Below, piece by piece: positions 51,916 to 62,208 of a stretch of 64,000 bases of DNA. The notes under the pieces were generated by a model that did no database searches, was not told the origin of the DNA, and saw only the letters and a program-made list of their open reading frames with translations. The DNA comes from PALSA-270 sp963770915 (GTDB taxonomy: Bacteria > Acidobacteriota > Terriglobia > Terriglobales > Acidobacteriaceae), in the NCBI GenBank assembly GCA_963770915.1, contig CAVYRG010000001.1:4216001-4280000 (forward strand), in the 5' to 3' direction. Each line of letters opens with the position of its first letter. Positions within the stretch are counted from its first letter, which is position 1. Made by a program: the position numbers and the translations under genes.

Positions 51916-52929
51916 CTACCTCGCCGCCAGCCGTTTCGCAATCGCGCAATACAACTCCACCGCCTCCTGCAACTGCTTTTTCTCCACGTACTCCCCCTCG
52001 GTATGCGCGGTGTGGATGGATCCTGGCCCCACGAGCAGCGGCTCACCCCAGTTGCTGAGCGCGGGGATGTCGGTGGTGAACGCGGCCACCATGGTGGGCA
52101 AGCCGTCAAGCGTACGCAAGCGGACAAACGGAATCTCCAGGGTGAAATCGACTCGAGCCAGGTCGCCCACGGCGGCGCGAATCTGCTCGCGCAGTTTCTC
52201 CGAGGGGCCTACCAGGCGGTAGAGAAGCTGGGCCCGCGCGCGGTCCGCGACAACGTTGGGGGCGCGCCCACCCTCGATCAAGCCGATGTTCAGGGTGCAA
52301 GGCCCGACCTCAGGATTGACCGGCAGCTCCATGGCGCGCAACCGCGCCAGCGCTTCGATCAACTTGTCGATTGCGGAATCGCCTAACTCGGGGTAGGCCG
52401 AATGCGCCATCTTTCCCCGCGCCGTCAGCTCCGTGCGCAGAGCTCCCTTGGAGGCGACGGCGACTTTGTTTTCCGTGGGCTCGCCATTCACCAAAAATCT
52501 GCAGCCCGGCGGCCTTTCATTGGCGACTTTGGCGCCAACGCTGTCGCGTTCCTCGCCCACCAGAAAGAGCAAGCCGACATGGACTCCTTCTTGCCGCAGT
52601 TGCTGTGCGGCGGCGATCTGCGCGGCGATAATTCCCTTGGCATCGCACGAACCGCGGCCATAGATGCGGTCTGCATCCTCCCAGGAGGGGATGAACGGCG
52701 GCACCGTGTCCATGTGGGTGGAGAAGAAAATCTCGGGCTTCGCCTGCTCGGGCGGAGTGGCGTAAACATTGCACCGCTCCATTTCCGCGGTGATTTTCTC
52801 GACTTGGTAGCCCAAGCCGGCCAACTGGCGAACGATGAAGTTGCCCACCGGGCCTTCGTTGCCGGTGATCGACTCGATATCCACCAGTTGACGGGTGAAG
52901 CCAAAGAGATCCAGAGCGGGCCAATCCAT
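51916..52929 (-). CDS. M20-family zinc aminoacyl hydrolase (ArgE/DapE-like)
   Basis: The 337-residue protein has FFSTHMDTVPP (first metal His and catalytic Asp), YGRGSCDAKGIIAAQ (bridging Asp), LFLVGEERDSVGA (catalytic Glu pair) and the closing TEGEYVEKKQL region. It lacks a signal peptide. The dimerisation domain is present (about 165-270). Likely substrates are N-acyl amino acids such as acetyl-ornithine or acetyl-lysine; the enzyme is not assigned to arginine or lysine synthesis because no pathway neighbour is seen. Confidence 0.87.
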   Translation of the reverse strand: MDWPALDLFGFTRQLVDIESITGNEGPVGNFIVRQLAGLGYQVEKITAEMERCNVYATPPEQAKPEIFFSTHMDTVPPFIPSWEDADRIYGRGSCDAKGIIAAQIAAAQQLRQEGVHVGLLFLVGEERDSVGAKVANERPPGCRFLVNGEPTENKVAVASKGALRTELTARGKMAHSAYPELGDSAIDKLIEALARLRAMELPVNPEVGPCTLNIGLIEGGRAPNVVADRARAQLLYRLVGPSEKLREQIRAAVGDLARVDFTLEIPFVRLRTLDGLPTMVAAFTTDIPALSNWGEPLLVGPGSIHTAHTEGEYVEKKQLQEAVELYCAIAKRLAAR

Positions 52930-52999
52930 GGCAGAGAGGATACCCTAACCCCGCTCGCCCCGGGATTCGTTAGTATGTTTTCGTCCATCCGAAATTGCG

Positions 53000-53659
53000 A
53001 TGATTAACGCGCCAAACACAATTCGATCTTTTTTCCTGCAAGGGCCCGAGGGAAATCTGGAAGCGCTGCTCAATCTCGGGGCGGAGAACGCGACCCATGC
53101 CGCCGTCGTATGTCATCCCCATCCCGTTTATGGGGGGACGCTGCACAACAAAGTCGTGTTTCACGCGATGAAGGCGTTGAACCATTTTGGGTTTCCCGTT
53201 TTGAGATTCAACTTCCGTGGTGCGGGGCTAAGCCAGGGAGAGCACGATTATGGCCGCGGTGAGCTTGATGACGTCAGCACCGCGCTGGATTGGATGGACC
53301 GTGAGTTCCATTTGCCGTTGATTCTTGCCGGGTTTTCTTTTGGCGCGGCTGTGGGTTTGGCGGCTGCTTGCCCCGACTCGCGGGTAAAGTCTCTAGTCGG
53401 TTTGGGCTTGCCGGTCACGCCGGTCGACGAGCGCAGCTACGATTTCAGTTTCCTTAGCTCGTGTGCTAAACCCAAATTATTCGTCAGCGGCGCGCGGGAT
53501 CAGTTTGCCTCCAGAGAACAGTTGGAGCGCCTGGCGGCCGCGGCTGCCGAGCCGAAGAAACTCGTCATCGTCGAAGGCGCAGATCATTTTTTTGAAGGCA
53601 GGCTGCGCGAATTGCGGGAGACAATCGAAGCTTGGGTGGGGGAAACGATGGTGGATTAG
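53000..53659 (+). CDS. Alpha/beta-hydrolase (COG2945-like)
   Basis: The 219-residue protein shows VVCHPHPVYGGTLHNKVVF, NFRGAGLSQGEHDYGRGELDD, the nucleophile elbow LAGFSFGAAVGLAAA, an acid in FVSGARDQFAS and the histidine in IVEGADHFFEG. This matches the predicted hydrolase group COG2945. The substrate is unknown. It is divergent from the M20 peptidase gene. Confidence 0.85.
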   Translation: MINAPNTIRSFFLQGPEGNLEALLNLGAENATHAAVVCHPHPVYGGTLHNKVVFHAMKALNHFGFPVLRFNFRGAGLSQGEHDYGRGELDDVSTALDWMDREFHLPLILAGFSFGAAVGLAAACPDSRVKSLVGLGLPVTPVDERSYDFSFLSSCAKPKLFVSGARDQFASREQLERLAAAAAEPKKLVIVEGADHFFEGRLRELRETIEAWVGETMVD

Positions 53660-53674
53660 TTTGCGAAAACGGGC

Positions 53675-54043
53675 TCAGGGGTTTGGGACGGTGACCTTAA
53701 TCTCTTCCGAAAAGCCGCTCTCCCTTTTGCCGTTCACCGTCGTCACCACGTAGTAGAAGACAGCGCCGCTTGGCACCGGCGTATCCTTGTAGGTTTCATT
53801 GAGTGCGACGCCGATTTTGGTGTAAGGCCCTCCACTGACCGTGCCGCGGTACACGTTATACGCGGCCGCGCCCGCGGCAGGCTTCCATTTGAGAATCACC
53901 GAGTGAACGGGAGGGCTCTTCGTCTTCGTGCCTTGGTCTTGCGGGTACACGACCGCGATGATCAGGAACACGCCCAGCGCAGCCATGGCGCCGCACGCTG
54001 CCTTCTTTTTTCTCGCGGAATTGTAGGTCATGGTCATCCCCAT
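53675..54043 (-). CDS. Secreted or anchored fibronectin type III protein
   Basis: The protein is about 122 residues. A basic N-terminus and a hydrophobic stretch (ACGAMAALGVFLIIAVVYP) anchor or export it. One FN3 domain follows, HSVILKWKPAAGAAAYNVYRGTVSGGPY and FYYVVTTVNGKRESGFSEEI. The domain probably binds a surface polymer or protein. The 152-base gap to the kinase gene holds nothing obvious. Confidence 0.75.
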   Translation of the reverse strand: MGMTMTYNSARKKKAACGAMAALGVFLIIAVVYPQDQGTKTKSPPVHSVILKWKPAAGAAAYNVYRGTVSGGPYTKIGVALNETYKDTPVPSGAVFYYVVTTVNGKRESGFSEEIKVTVPNP

Positions 54044-54198
54044 CAATTCTAAACCCCGGCTCCGAACGGAGGCGCAGTTTTTGGACGCCCAAAAGGACGA
54101 TGTGCACGAAAGTTCACGAAGGCCGCAGAAGATTTCCCCGCACGAATTTTAGGCCTGGTTGAAAGTGATCGGCGTGAGCTCAACCTTATAATCCCCCC

Positions 54199-55545
54199 AT
54201 GCCTTCGTCATCCGCAGGGGAGAGTCTGGCATCGGAGATGCGCGCTGCCGCGCGGAGAATTTTTGCGTGCGCGCTCGCCGAGGCAAGCATCGGCAAGGCC
54301 TTCCAGCGGCATGTGAGCAGTGAGCGCGGCGTGCTGCGCATTTGCGACGACCTCTACGATCTTGGCGCTCACAGCCGGGTTTTTGTGGTCGCCATCGGGA
54401 AGGCAGCGCACTCGTCGCTCGCGGCTCTCGAAGCCGCTGCCGGCAGCCGGTTTGAGGGCATTGTCGCGAGTTCGGTTGAGCCTGCGTCGCAGGTGCGCGG
54501 CTTTCGCTATTTTCTTAGCGGGCATCCCATGCCGAACCACGAGTCGATGCTGGCGGCGCAAGCCATGCTGAAGTCGCTCCACGCCCAGAATGCCGCCGCG
54601 CTGGTGATCTCTCTGATTAGCGGCGGGGGCTCGTCGATGGTGGAGAAGCCGATTGATGACGAAATTTCTCTCGACGATCTCATCGCCACTTATCGCGTGC
54701 TGGTGCATTCGGGCGCGCCCATCGCAGAAATCAACGCCATTCGCAAGCATCTTTCCGCGGTCAAGGGAGGCCGACTGGCGCAGGCCGCGTATCCCGCGCA
54801 GCAGGTGTCGCTCTTGATCTCTGACGTTCCGGCCAATACGCCTGACGCGCTGGCCTCCGGGCCAACCATGGCTGACTCAACGACAGTTGACGATTGCTAC
54901 GCGATTGCCGCGAAGCACGGAATGCTAGAGCGATTTCCGGCTTCCGTGCGCGAGCTGTTCGACCGGAGGGCTCTGGAGGAGACACCGAAATCCGGCGATC
55001 CGCTTTTTTCGAAATCGCGGTGGTGGACGCTGGCCTCCAATCAAACTGCGGTCGAATCAGCAGTGGAAGCGGCGCGAAATGAGGGTTTTGTTGTGGAAGT
55101 CGATAACAGTTGCGACGACTGGGATTACGCGCGGGCGGCGGACTATCTTCTTGAGCGGCTGCGAGAGTTGCGAAAGAAATCAGAGCGCGTGTGCCTGATT
55201 TCCGGTGGAGAAGTGACGGTGAAAGTCACCAACGGCGGTGTCGGAGGCCGCAACCAGCATTTCGCCCTTTACTGCGTCGCGAAGATTGCAGCGGAGAATA
55301 TCACCGTGCTCAGCGCGGGCACCGATGGCATCGACGGCAACAGCCCCGCCGCAGGGGCGGTGGTCGATGGAACGACGCTGGCGAGGGCTAAGGCCGCCGG
55401 ATTGGACGCACAAGCGGCGCTGGCAAAATTCGACGCCTATCCATACTTCGAGAAACTTGGCGACGCAATTGTGAGCGGACCGACGGGAAACAATCTAAGG
55501 GACTTGCGAATTCTGCTGGCCTATCCGGGATCATCGAGGGAATAG
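54199..55545 (+). CDS. Glycerate 2-kinase (MOFRL/GckA family)
   Basis: The 448-residue protein has DUF4147 and MOFRL regions: LVISLISGGGSSMVEKP, AEINAIRKHLSAVKGGRLAQAAYP, LISDVPANTPDALASGPTMADSTT and SGGEVTVKVTNGGVGGRNQHFAL. It phosphorylates D-glycerate to 2-phosphoglycerate with ATP. A reductase of the tartronate-semialdehyde type lies 1.1 kb further on, making a glyoxylate-to-glycerate route plausible. Confidence 0.9.
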   Translation: MPSSSAGESLASEMRAAARRIFACALAEASIGKAFQRHVSSERGVLRICDDLYDLGAHSRVFVVAIGKAAHSSLAALEAAAGSRFEGIVASSVEPASQVRGFRYFLSGHPMPNHESMLAAQAMLKSLHAQNAAALVISLISGGGSSMVEKPIDDEISLDDLIATYRVLVHSGAPIAEINAIRKHLSAVKGGRLAQAAYPAQQVSLLISDVPANTPDALASGPTMADSTTVDDCYAIAAKHGMLERFPASVRELFDRRALEETPKSGDPLFSKSRWWTLASNQTAVESAVEAARNEGFVVEVDNSCDDWDYARAADYLLERLRELRKKSERVCLISGGEVTVKVTNGGVGGRNQHFALYCVAKIAAENITVLSAGTDGIDGNSPAAGAVVDGTTLARAKAAGLDAQAALAKFDAYPYFEKLGDAIVSGPTGNNLRDLRILLAYPGSSRE

Positions 55546-55559
55546 GGAAGACGGTTCGC

Positions 55560-56475
55560 TTAGAAGAATCTCGTCACGCCTTCTTCCAGCACGATCACCC
55601 GCTCCTCGATCTTTGCGGCTTTGGCTTCTTGCTCCAGCAATTGCAAAGGCTCTTCCATCGGCTCGTGCGAAAGGCGGAAAGTTCCGTAATGCATGGGAAC
55701 CATCCAGCGCGATTTCAGATCGAGAAACGCCTTGGTCGCGTCGGCGGGGCTGGCGTGGACGTTGCGAAACGACGGCGGGTTGTAGGCGCCAATCGGCAGC
55801 AGCGCCAGTTCCGGCGCGAGCCGCTGGCCGATTTCGCGGAAGCCGGGAAAATACGCCGTGTCGCCGGCGTGATAGACAGAATGCTTCGCGGTCGCGCAGC
55901 ACGTAGCCGCCGTAGCCGCGATGCGCGTCCTTGATGATGCGCGCACCCCAATGGCGCGAGGGCACATGCGTGATGGTGACTCCGCGATGGCGGTAGCTGT
56001 TCCACCAATCCAGTTCCACCACATCTTCAAATCCTAAGTCGGAAACTAAATCGAATACCTGGTTGGGCACGACAATGATAGGAGGCCGCACGCGGCGCCG
56101 GCGCGTGTGCTGCACGATGGTGCGAAGCGAAGGCCGATGCAGGTGGTCGAAATGCGCATGCGTGACCAGTACGACATCGATCGGGGGAAGGTCGCGCAGC
56201 CGCACTCCCGGTTGGCGCAGCCGCTTCAGCACGAACAACCAGCGCGCAAAATTCGGGTCGATCAGCACATTCTGCCCGCCCATCTGCAGAAAAAAGCTGG
56301 CGTGGCCAATGAAGGTGACGCCGAGTTCGCCGTTGCTCACGAACTTGGGTTTGTGGCTTTGACCAATACGCGGGGTGACGGCGGAGTGCCTTACCAGGCG
56401 TCCGAACTGCTGCGCGCGCTTGCGCAATACCGGATTCTGCAGACTGCTTCGGAACGTCGGGCCCTCAGATCTCAA
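55560..56475 (-). pseudogene. UlaG-like metallo-beta-lactamase-fold hydrolase, frameshifted
   Basis: The first frame (TTG at 56475) carries GVTFIGHASFFLQMGGQNVLIDPNF and the metal motif THAHFDHLH, then goes out of frame after GYVLRDRE. The next frame has VYHAGDTAYFPGFREIGQRL, PMHYGTFRLSHEP and runs to 55560. The junction is at about 55880-55900 and needs one fewer base. The joined product is about 305 residues and resembles N-acyl-phosphatidylethanolamine phospholipase D-like/UlaG hydrolases. The lesion may be a sequence error. Confidence 0.78.
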
Positions 56476-56643
56476 GGACGACCTCGCCCTTCTCCCGCAA
56501 CAAGCTGCGACTTGGTGAACCGCGAGCTTCCCGCTGCGGGCAAATCGGGGTTCATTTTAGAACATTGTTGCGGCGATTGCTTGACCTGCATCGCGGCGTA
56601 AGTGCTAATCTTAGTTACTTTGGGTATACAGGAGCCAGGGAAG

Positions 56644-57527
56644 ATGCGCGTTGCGTTCTTAGGAATGGGAATCATGGGACGGCCGATGGCCGCCAATTTG
56701 GTAAAGGCCGGTCACGAAGTGACGGTGTGGAATCGCACGCCGGGCAAGGACGTTGAAGGAGCGAAAAGCGCACCGACGCCCGCTGAGGCAGCGCAAGGCG
56801 CCGAAGTGGTGTGGATGTGCGTCTCCGATACGCCGGCGGTGGAAAGCATATTATTCGGCCCCCATGGCGTGGAATCGTCACTTGCGGAGGGCATGACCAT
56901 CGTGGATTCCAGCACCATCGCCCCTTCGGCGACGCGGGCTTTTGCGGAGCGGGTGCGGCCGCGCGGCGTTCAGTATGTCGACGCTCCGGTTACCGGATCC
57001 AAAGTGGGCGCGGAAGCCGGCACGCTGATTTTTATCGTGGGCGGCGATGAAGCACGTGCTGGCGCACATCAAGCCATTGTTTGACGGCCATGGGCAAGCA
57101 GGTATTTCGCATGGGAGAAACCGGCAAAGGCCACGCCGCGAAGCTGGCCATGAACCTGCAAATTGCGCTCATCTACGAAGGCTTCGCCGAGGGCCTTACG
57201 CTCGCCACCAAGCTGGGCGTGGACGCGGCCACTTTGTTGCCGGTGTTGCAGGCGTCGATGATTCGCTCCGGTGTCCTGGACTACAAAGCGCCGTTTGTGC
57301 TCAAGCGCGATTTCTCCGCCAATTTTCCTCTGAAGCTCATGCTGAAAGACATTCGCCTCGCCCTTAGCGCCGCCAAGGAATCGCGCGTCAAGCTGCCGGC
57401 CCTGGAAACCGTGGAAGAGGTCTACGATCTGTCCGCCGAAGACGGCAACGGCGATCTCGATTACGCCGCTACGCTGAACCTATTGGAAAAGTGGGCCGGC
57501 GTGGAAGTGAAAAAGGCCTCCGCCTAG
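56644..57527 (+). pseudogene. 3-hydroxyisobutyrate/tartronate-semialdehyde reductase-like, twice frameshifted
   Basis: The N-terminal frame has the NAD(P)-binding FLGMGIMGRPMAANLVKAGH and DAPVTGSKVGAEAGTLIFIVGGDEA, a middle frame has HVLAHIKPLF and a third frame has MGKQVFRMGETGKGHAAKLAMNL with the catalytic lysine. Two one-base shifts near 57055 and 57078 break it. The joined protein of about 294 residues is a beta-hydroxyacid dehydrogenase. Beside the glycerate kinase gene it could reduce tartronate semialdehyde to glycerate. Confidence 0.82.
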
Positions 57528-57710
57528 AGGCGATTTCCGAACGCTGGGCCTTATTTTCTGCGAGCATGCCCATCCCTTCCGGCATAGGGCATTTGCTATG
57601 CGGGTTCCGAATGCCGAAAGTAACCTACGCTTCGTACGTAAACCGGCCTATATTTAGGACATTCGTGCAAACTTTGTGCAGTTCAGGGACCGGGTCGTCC
57701 ACGGAACAAG

Positions 57711-58638
57711 ATGAGCACTGACCATAAACCGAACATTCTGGTTTCCCTTATCACCCAGGAAAATGATTATCAAAGAGAGCAGGCGGTGGTGGCGGAGGCC
57801 GTCTCTCACAAACTGGGACTAACCGTCAAAGTCGAGTACGCCGACAACGATGCCGTCAACCAGAGCCTGCAACTGCTGCGCGCCATCCAGGCCAAGCCCG
57901 ATCTCCGTCCGGACGCGATCGCGGTTGAGCCGGCCGGAACCGGCATGGCACAGGTCGCCGCAGCCGCGGCGGCGGCGGGCATTGGATGGGTCGTGTTGAA
58001 CGGCAACGCCGAATATATTGGCCAACTTCGCCGGAAGCACCAAACTCCCCTCTTCTGGGTGGCGACCGACAACGAGGAGGTCGGGCGGATTCAGGGCCGG
58101 CAGTTCAACCTTCTCGTGCCTCACGCCGGCTGCATGCTGTATATCGAAGGACCTTCCGCTAGCGAGGCTGCGAGGAAAAGAAGCATCGGCATGACTGTCA
58201 GTCAAACGTCCCGACCTCGATGTGAAAACGGTTCGCGGCGCCTGGACTGAATCGGGCGCTTACAACGCAGTCAAGTCCTGGCTGCGGCTGCCCACGTCGA
58301 AGGAGCTTCACATCGGCATGGTGGGTTGCCAGAATGACGCCATGGCGGTCGGCGCGCGCAAAGCCTTCGATGAGTACCCTGACGCTACCGAGCGCAACCG
58401 CTTTCTGAGCTTGCCGTTTACTGGATGCGACGGCGTCACTGGCAAAGGCCAGGCTTGGGTGCGGCAGGGAATCCTCGCCGCAACCGTGGTAACCTCAGCG
58501 CTCACGGGCACGGCTCTGGAGATGATGGTGCAAGCTTTGCGATCCCACGCCCAGCCGCCGGAGCAAACGTTGGTTGCGCCCAGGTCCTTTCCACCGCTCG
58601 AGGACTTGCGCAACTGGAAATCGGCAAAGCACCACTAG
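57711..58638 (+). pseudogene. Signal-less sugar-binding-protein-like gene, frameshifted
   Basis: The first frame (57711) shows the Peripla_BP_4 type: NILVSLITQENDYQREQAVVAEA, AIAVEPAGTGMAQVAAAAAAAGI and MLYIEGPSASEAARKRSIGM. It shifts at about 58200-58210, and a second frame goes on with VKTVRGAWTESGAYNAVKSWL, VGCQNDAMAVGARKAF and KGQAWVRQGILAATVV. No signal peptide is present, and no ABC permease or ATPase genes are nearby. A joined product of about 308 residues would be a cytoplasmic ligand-binding protein. The lesion may be a sequence error. Confidence 0.75.
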
Positions 58639-58752
58639 CGTCTCGGGAAGCCCGGCCTCCGCGGCGGGCCCAAATCGGATTGCTTCCGCGCTGCGACTGC
58701 TAGTACTTCCGTAAGCACCGCTATTACACAACTATTACATCCGGTGCGCGCC

Positions 58753-59730
<978 letters not shown>

Positions 59731-59764
59731 CTTTTGGTAATTCAGGGCGATCCCAAGCATGAAA

Positions 59765-59800
59765 AAAGCCGGTTCTCCTTGGAGAACCGGCTTTCTGTTT
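59765..59800. terminator. Bidirectional rho-independent terminator
   Basis: AAAGCCGGTTCTCC (59765-59778) and GGAGAACCGGCTTT (59781-59794) form a 14-bp perfect stem. T-rich sequence follows on the plus side and the A-run at 59762-59767 gives a T-run on the minus side. It serves the convergent desaturase and FecR-domain genes. Confidence 0.9.
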
Positions 59801-59809
59801 CTACCACCT

Positions 59810-61870
59810 CTAGTGTTTGTGGTTGTTGTCGTTGTGCGTGGATTGATCGGAGTGCTGCTGCGGAGCGCGCGGCGCCGGTTGCGGGCGGCTTTGCGGTTGC
59901 GGCGCCCGCTGCTCTGGCGCTCGGCTCTGCGGTTGCGGCGCCGGTTGGCTTTCGCGCTGCCGCTGCCAGTTGCCGAACTTCTGCTCCTCGCTTCTTTGCG
60001 TTTCCGGACGCTGTTGTACCGGGGGAGCCTGCCTGACCGTTGAACGGCTAGAATCCGAGCCTCGTTGGTTGTCGTTGCCGGGCTGCGGTGGCCGAGGGGC
60101 CGGTTGCGGCTGCGGTACCGGTTGCTGTTCCGGCGCCTGTACTGCTGGTTTTGCTCTTGCGGGTTGCGGGCGCGGGCCCGGCTCGCCACTTGGTTGCGGC
60201 GGCTGTGCCGGTACCGCGCGGCCTTGATTCGGCTGAGGCGGCTGTTGCCGGGGCCAGGGCTGCCCCTGATTGCCGACTCCCGGATTCCCCAACGCGGGCC
60301 GCTGCGACTGCTCCGGTGGGCGGCCTGCCGGCTGTGGTGTTTGAGGCGTTTCGGTCCTTACCCCCCTCCCCCGCGAGTTGTCCTGCTGCGTGGACCAGCG
60401 CGGATTCGGCGGCCGCGTGGCGATCACCGGACGATTCACAACTGCCGTCGGAGGATGGAATCGGGCGGGCGCGCCCGCGCCGACCATGCTGGCTCGCACC
60501 GGCTGGACCTCAACCCGAGTGCTTACCGGGGCCCTGGCGATCTGCGCTTCATCCACGCGCACGAAGTTTCGCGCCACCGGCCGCGCGTTGATGAACGTGT
60601 CGCGCGAGACCGCCGTAACGTACGGCCCACGCTGGTTGACGTAGGTAATCTGCCGCACGGCCGTGCCGTGCACGTTATAAGTGTTGTAGACGTTGGTGAC
60701 CTGTGTGACGGTCACGCGTGTGTTGGTGATGTTAACGTTATTCAAATACACGCGGCTGGTGCGATACCAGGGCATGTACACTTCGCGCGGCCCCAGCGGG
60801 AACCAGGCCACGCCCGGCCCGCCAACGCCAACCGCGAATGAAAATCCCCCTCCGCCGACGAAAGCCACCAAAGCCGGCGCGTACACGGGACGCACGACCA
60901 CCGGCCCCGGCAACCAGCACCATGAGCTTTCCACAAAGGCCCAGCGGCCATAGTGGAACGGGGCAAATCCCCAAGGCTCATCGTCTACCCAGGTCCAGCC
61001 CCAGGGAGCAATCCAAACCCAGTGGCCCATGCGATACGGCGCCCAGTCGGCGGCAATGCCGTTCGGCGTCCACACCGTGCCGTAGTCGGCCACATAGTGC
61101 CAGCGGCCATGTCCATCCAGATCCTCGTAGCCGGTCATTTCCGGCGAGATGTAGTTTGCTGATTCGCTGCGATCTTCCTGTTGATCGCGTGTGAAGGAAA
61201 AATTGTCGAAGTCATCGTTCGCCGGAATCTGATTGATCTCGTGATCCAGTTGATCGGTTCCCGAGAAAATCGCCCGCTGCCCGGCCACGACCACATAAGA
61301 CGCTCCGCCGCCGGTGGCTTCGCCGCGTCCACGCCAAACCGTCGTGTCGGTCTGGTTGCCGTCTTCGTTGACGTCGATGCGGTACTCGCCGGTTGCCTGG
61401 ACGTCGAACGCCAGATTCGGCGTATCGACTTCCATGGTGTCACCGTCATCGAGGTGTTCCACGCGAAGCACAATCGAGCCTTGCGAAAGCTTCAGCTGGG
61501 TGACGTGATCGTCGACATCCAAAAATGTGAGGCTCGTTTCAGAATCCATGCGAATGGCAGTTGAGCCGATATGCAGTTCCGCCCGCGCATCTTTGTCGGC
61601 CCAGATATTGTCGCCACCGGTAAGCGGCCGATTCTCGACCGCCTGCACCCAGTCGCCCTGCCCGCCCGGCTGCATGGAAACCGAGCCCACCGAATAATTC
61701 AATTGAGCCACTCGTCCCGGCGGATCCTGATCCGGCGCCTGATCCAGGTTCTGATCCTGGGCCTGCGGCGGTTGGGGCACATCCTGCGCAAAAGCCTGCT
61801 GGACGCTGGAGAAAGTGAAAAAAAGTCCCGCTAGCAGAACAAACACTGCGAAGGTTTTTTGGGTTTTCAT
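59810..61870 (-). CDS. FecR-domain protein with aromatic repeats and Pro/Gln-rich tail
   Basis: The 686-residue secreted protein has a signal peptide (about 1-28), a FecR-like domain (about 50-215, with RAELHIGSTAIRMDSETSLTFLDV and VVAGQRAIFSG) and a Trp/Tyr/Gly-rich middle (WHYVADYGTVWTP, WVWIAPWGWTWVDDEPWGFAPFHYGRWAFV) that fits DUF6600. The last 190 or so residues are Pro/Gln/Arg-rich and unstructured. Such proteins are common in Acidobacteriota. The likely place is the outer envelope; the function is unknown. Confidence 0.82.
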   Translation of the reverse strand: MKTQKTFAVFVLLAGLFFTFSSVQQAFAQDVPQPPQAQDQNLDQAPDQDPPGRVAQLNYSVGSVSMQPGGQGDWVQAVENRPLTGGDNIWADKDARAELHIGSTAIRMDSETSLTFLDVDDHVTQLKLSQGSIVLRVEHLDDGDTMEVDTPNLAFDVQATGEYRIDVNEDGNQTDTTVWRGRGEATGGGASYVVVAGQRAIFSGTDQLDHEINQIPANDDFDNFSFTRDQQEDRSESANYISPEMTGYEDLDGHGRWHYVADYGTVWTPNGIAADWAPYRMGHWVWIAPWGWTWVDDEPWGFAPFHYGRWAFVESSWCWLPGPVVVRPVYAPALVAFVGGGGFSFAVGVGGPGVAWFPLGPREVYMPWYRTSRVYLNNVNITNTRVTVTQVTNVYNTYNVHGTAVRQITYVNQRGPYVTAVSRDTFINARPVARNFVRVDEAQIARAPVSTRVEVQPVRASMVGAGAPARFHPPTAVVNRPVIATRPPNPRWSTQQDNSRGRGVRTETPQTPQPAGRPPEQSQRPALGNPGVGNQGQPWPRQQPPQPNQGRAVPAQPPQPSGEPGPRPQPARAKPAVQAPEQQPVPQPQPAPRPPQPGNDNQRGSDSSRSTVRQAPPVQQRPETQRSEEQKFGNWQRQRESQPAPQPQSRAPEQRAPQPQSRPQPAPRAPQQHSDQSTHNDNNHKH

Positions 61871-62208
61871 TGGCTTATCCTTGCCATGACTGCAAAATAT
61901 GCCGCAACCTCTGACGCCGTAATCCTACGCTAGGTTAAACCCTTGAAAACGGCAGAAGTTCCATAACTGTAAACCCTGCGTCCATAATCACTTGAGATGG
62001 GCGAAAAAGAGCGCGAGCAGTCGGCCCCATGCCGAAATTCTGCTGCGGCCTGAAGTCAGTTTTGGTGGAAGAAAGACACCCCGGTCTGAGCTTCGCTGCA
62101 AGTTCCCCTTCGCTCCTCGGCCGTTGCGACGAATACCCGTCCGGGCCAGCCGGAGATGGGATATGCGGGGAACGCAAATGTGGATCGACCAACAGACTAC
62201 TGCAGCCG
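61871..62208. other. Gene-free interval
   Basis: The 338 bases between the two minus-strand genes hold the upstream region of the FecR-domain gene, with GGATAA as a weak ribosome site. I see no convincing gene, repeat or terminator. Confidence 0.4.
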
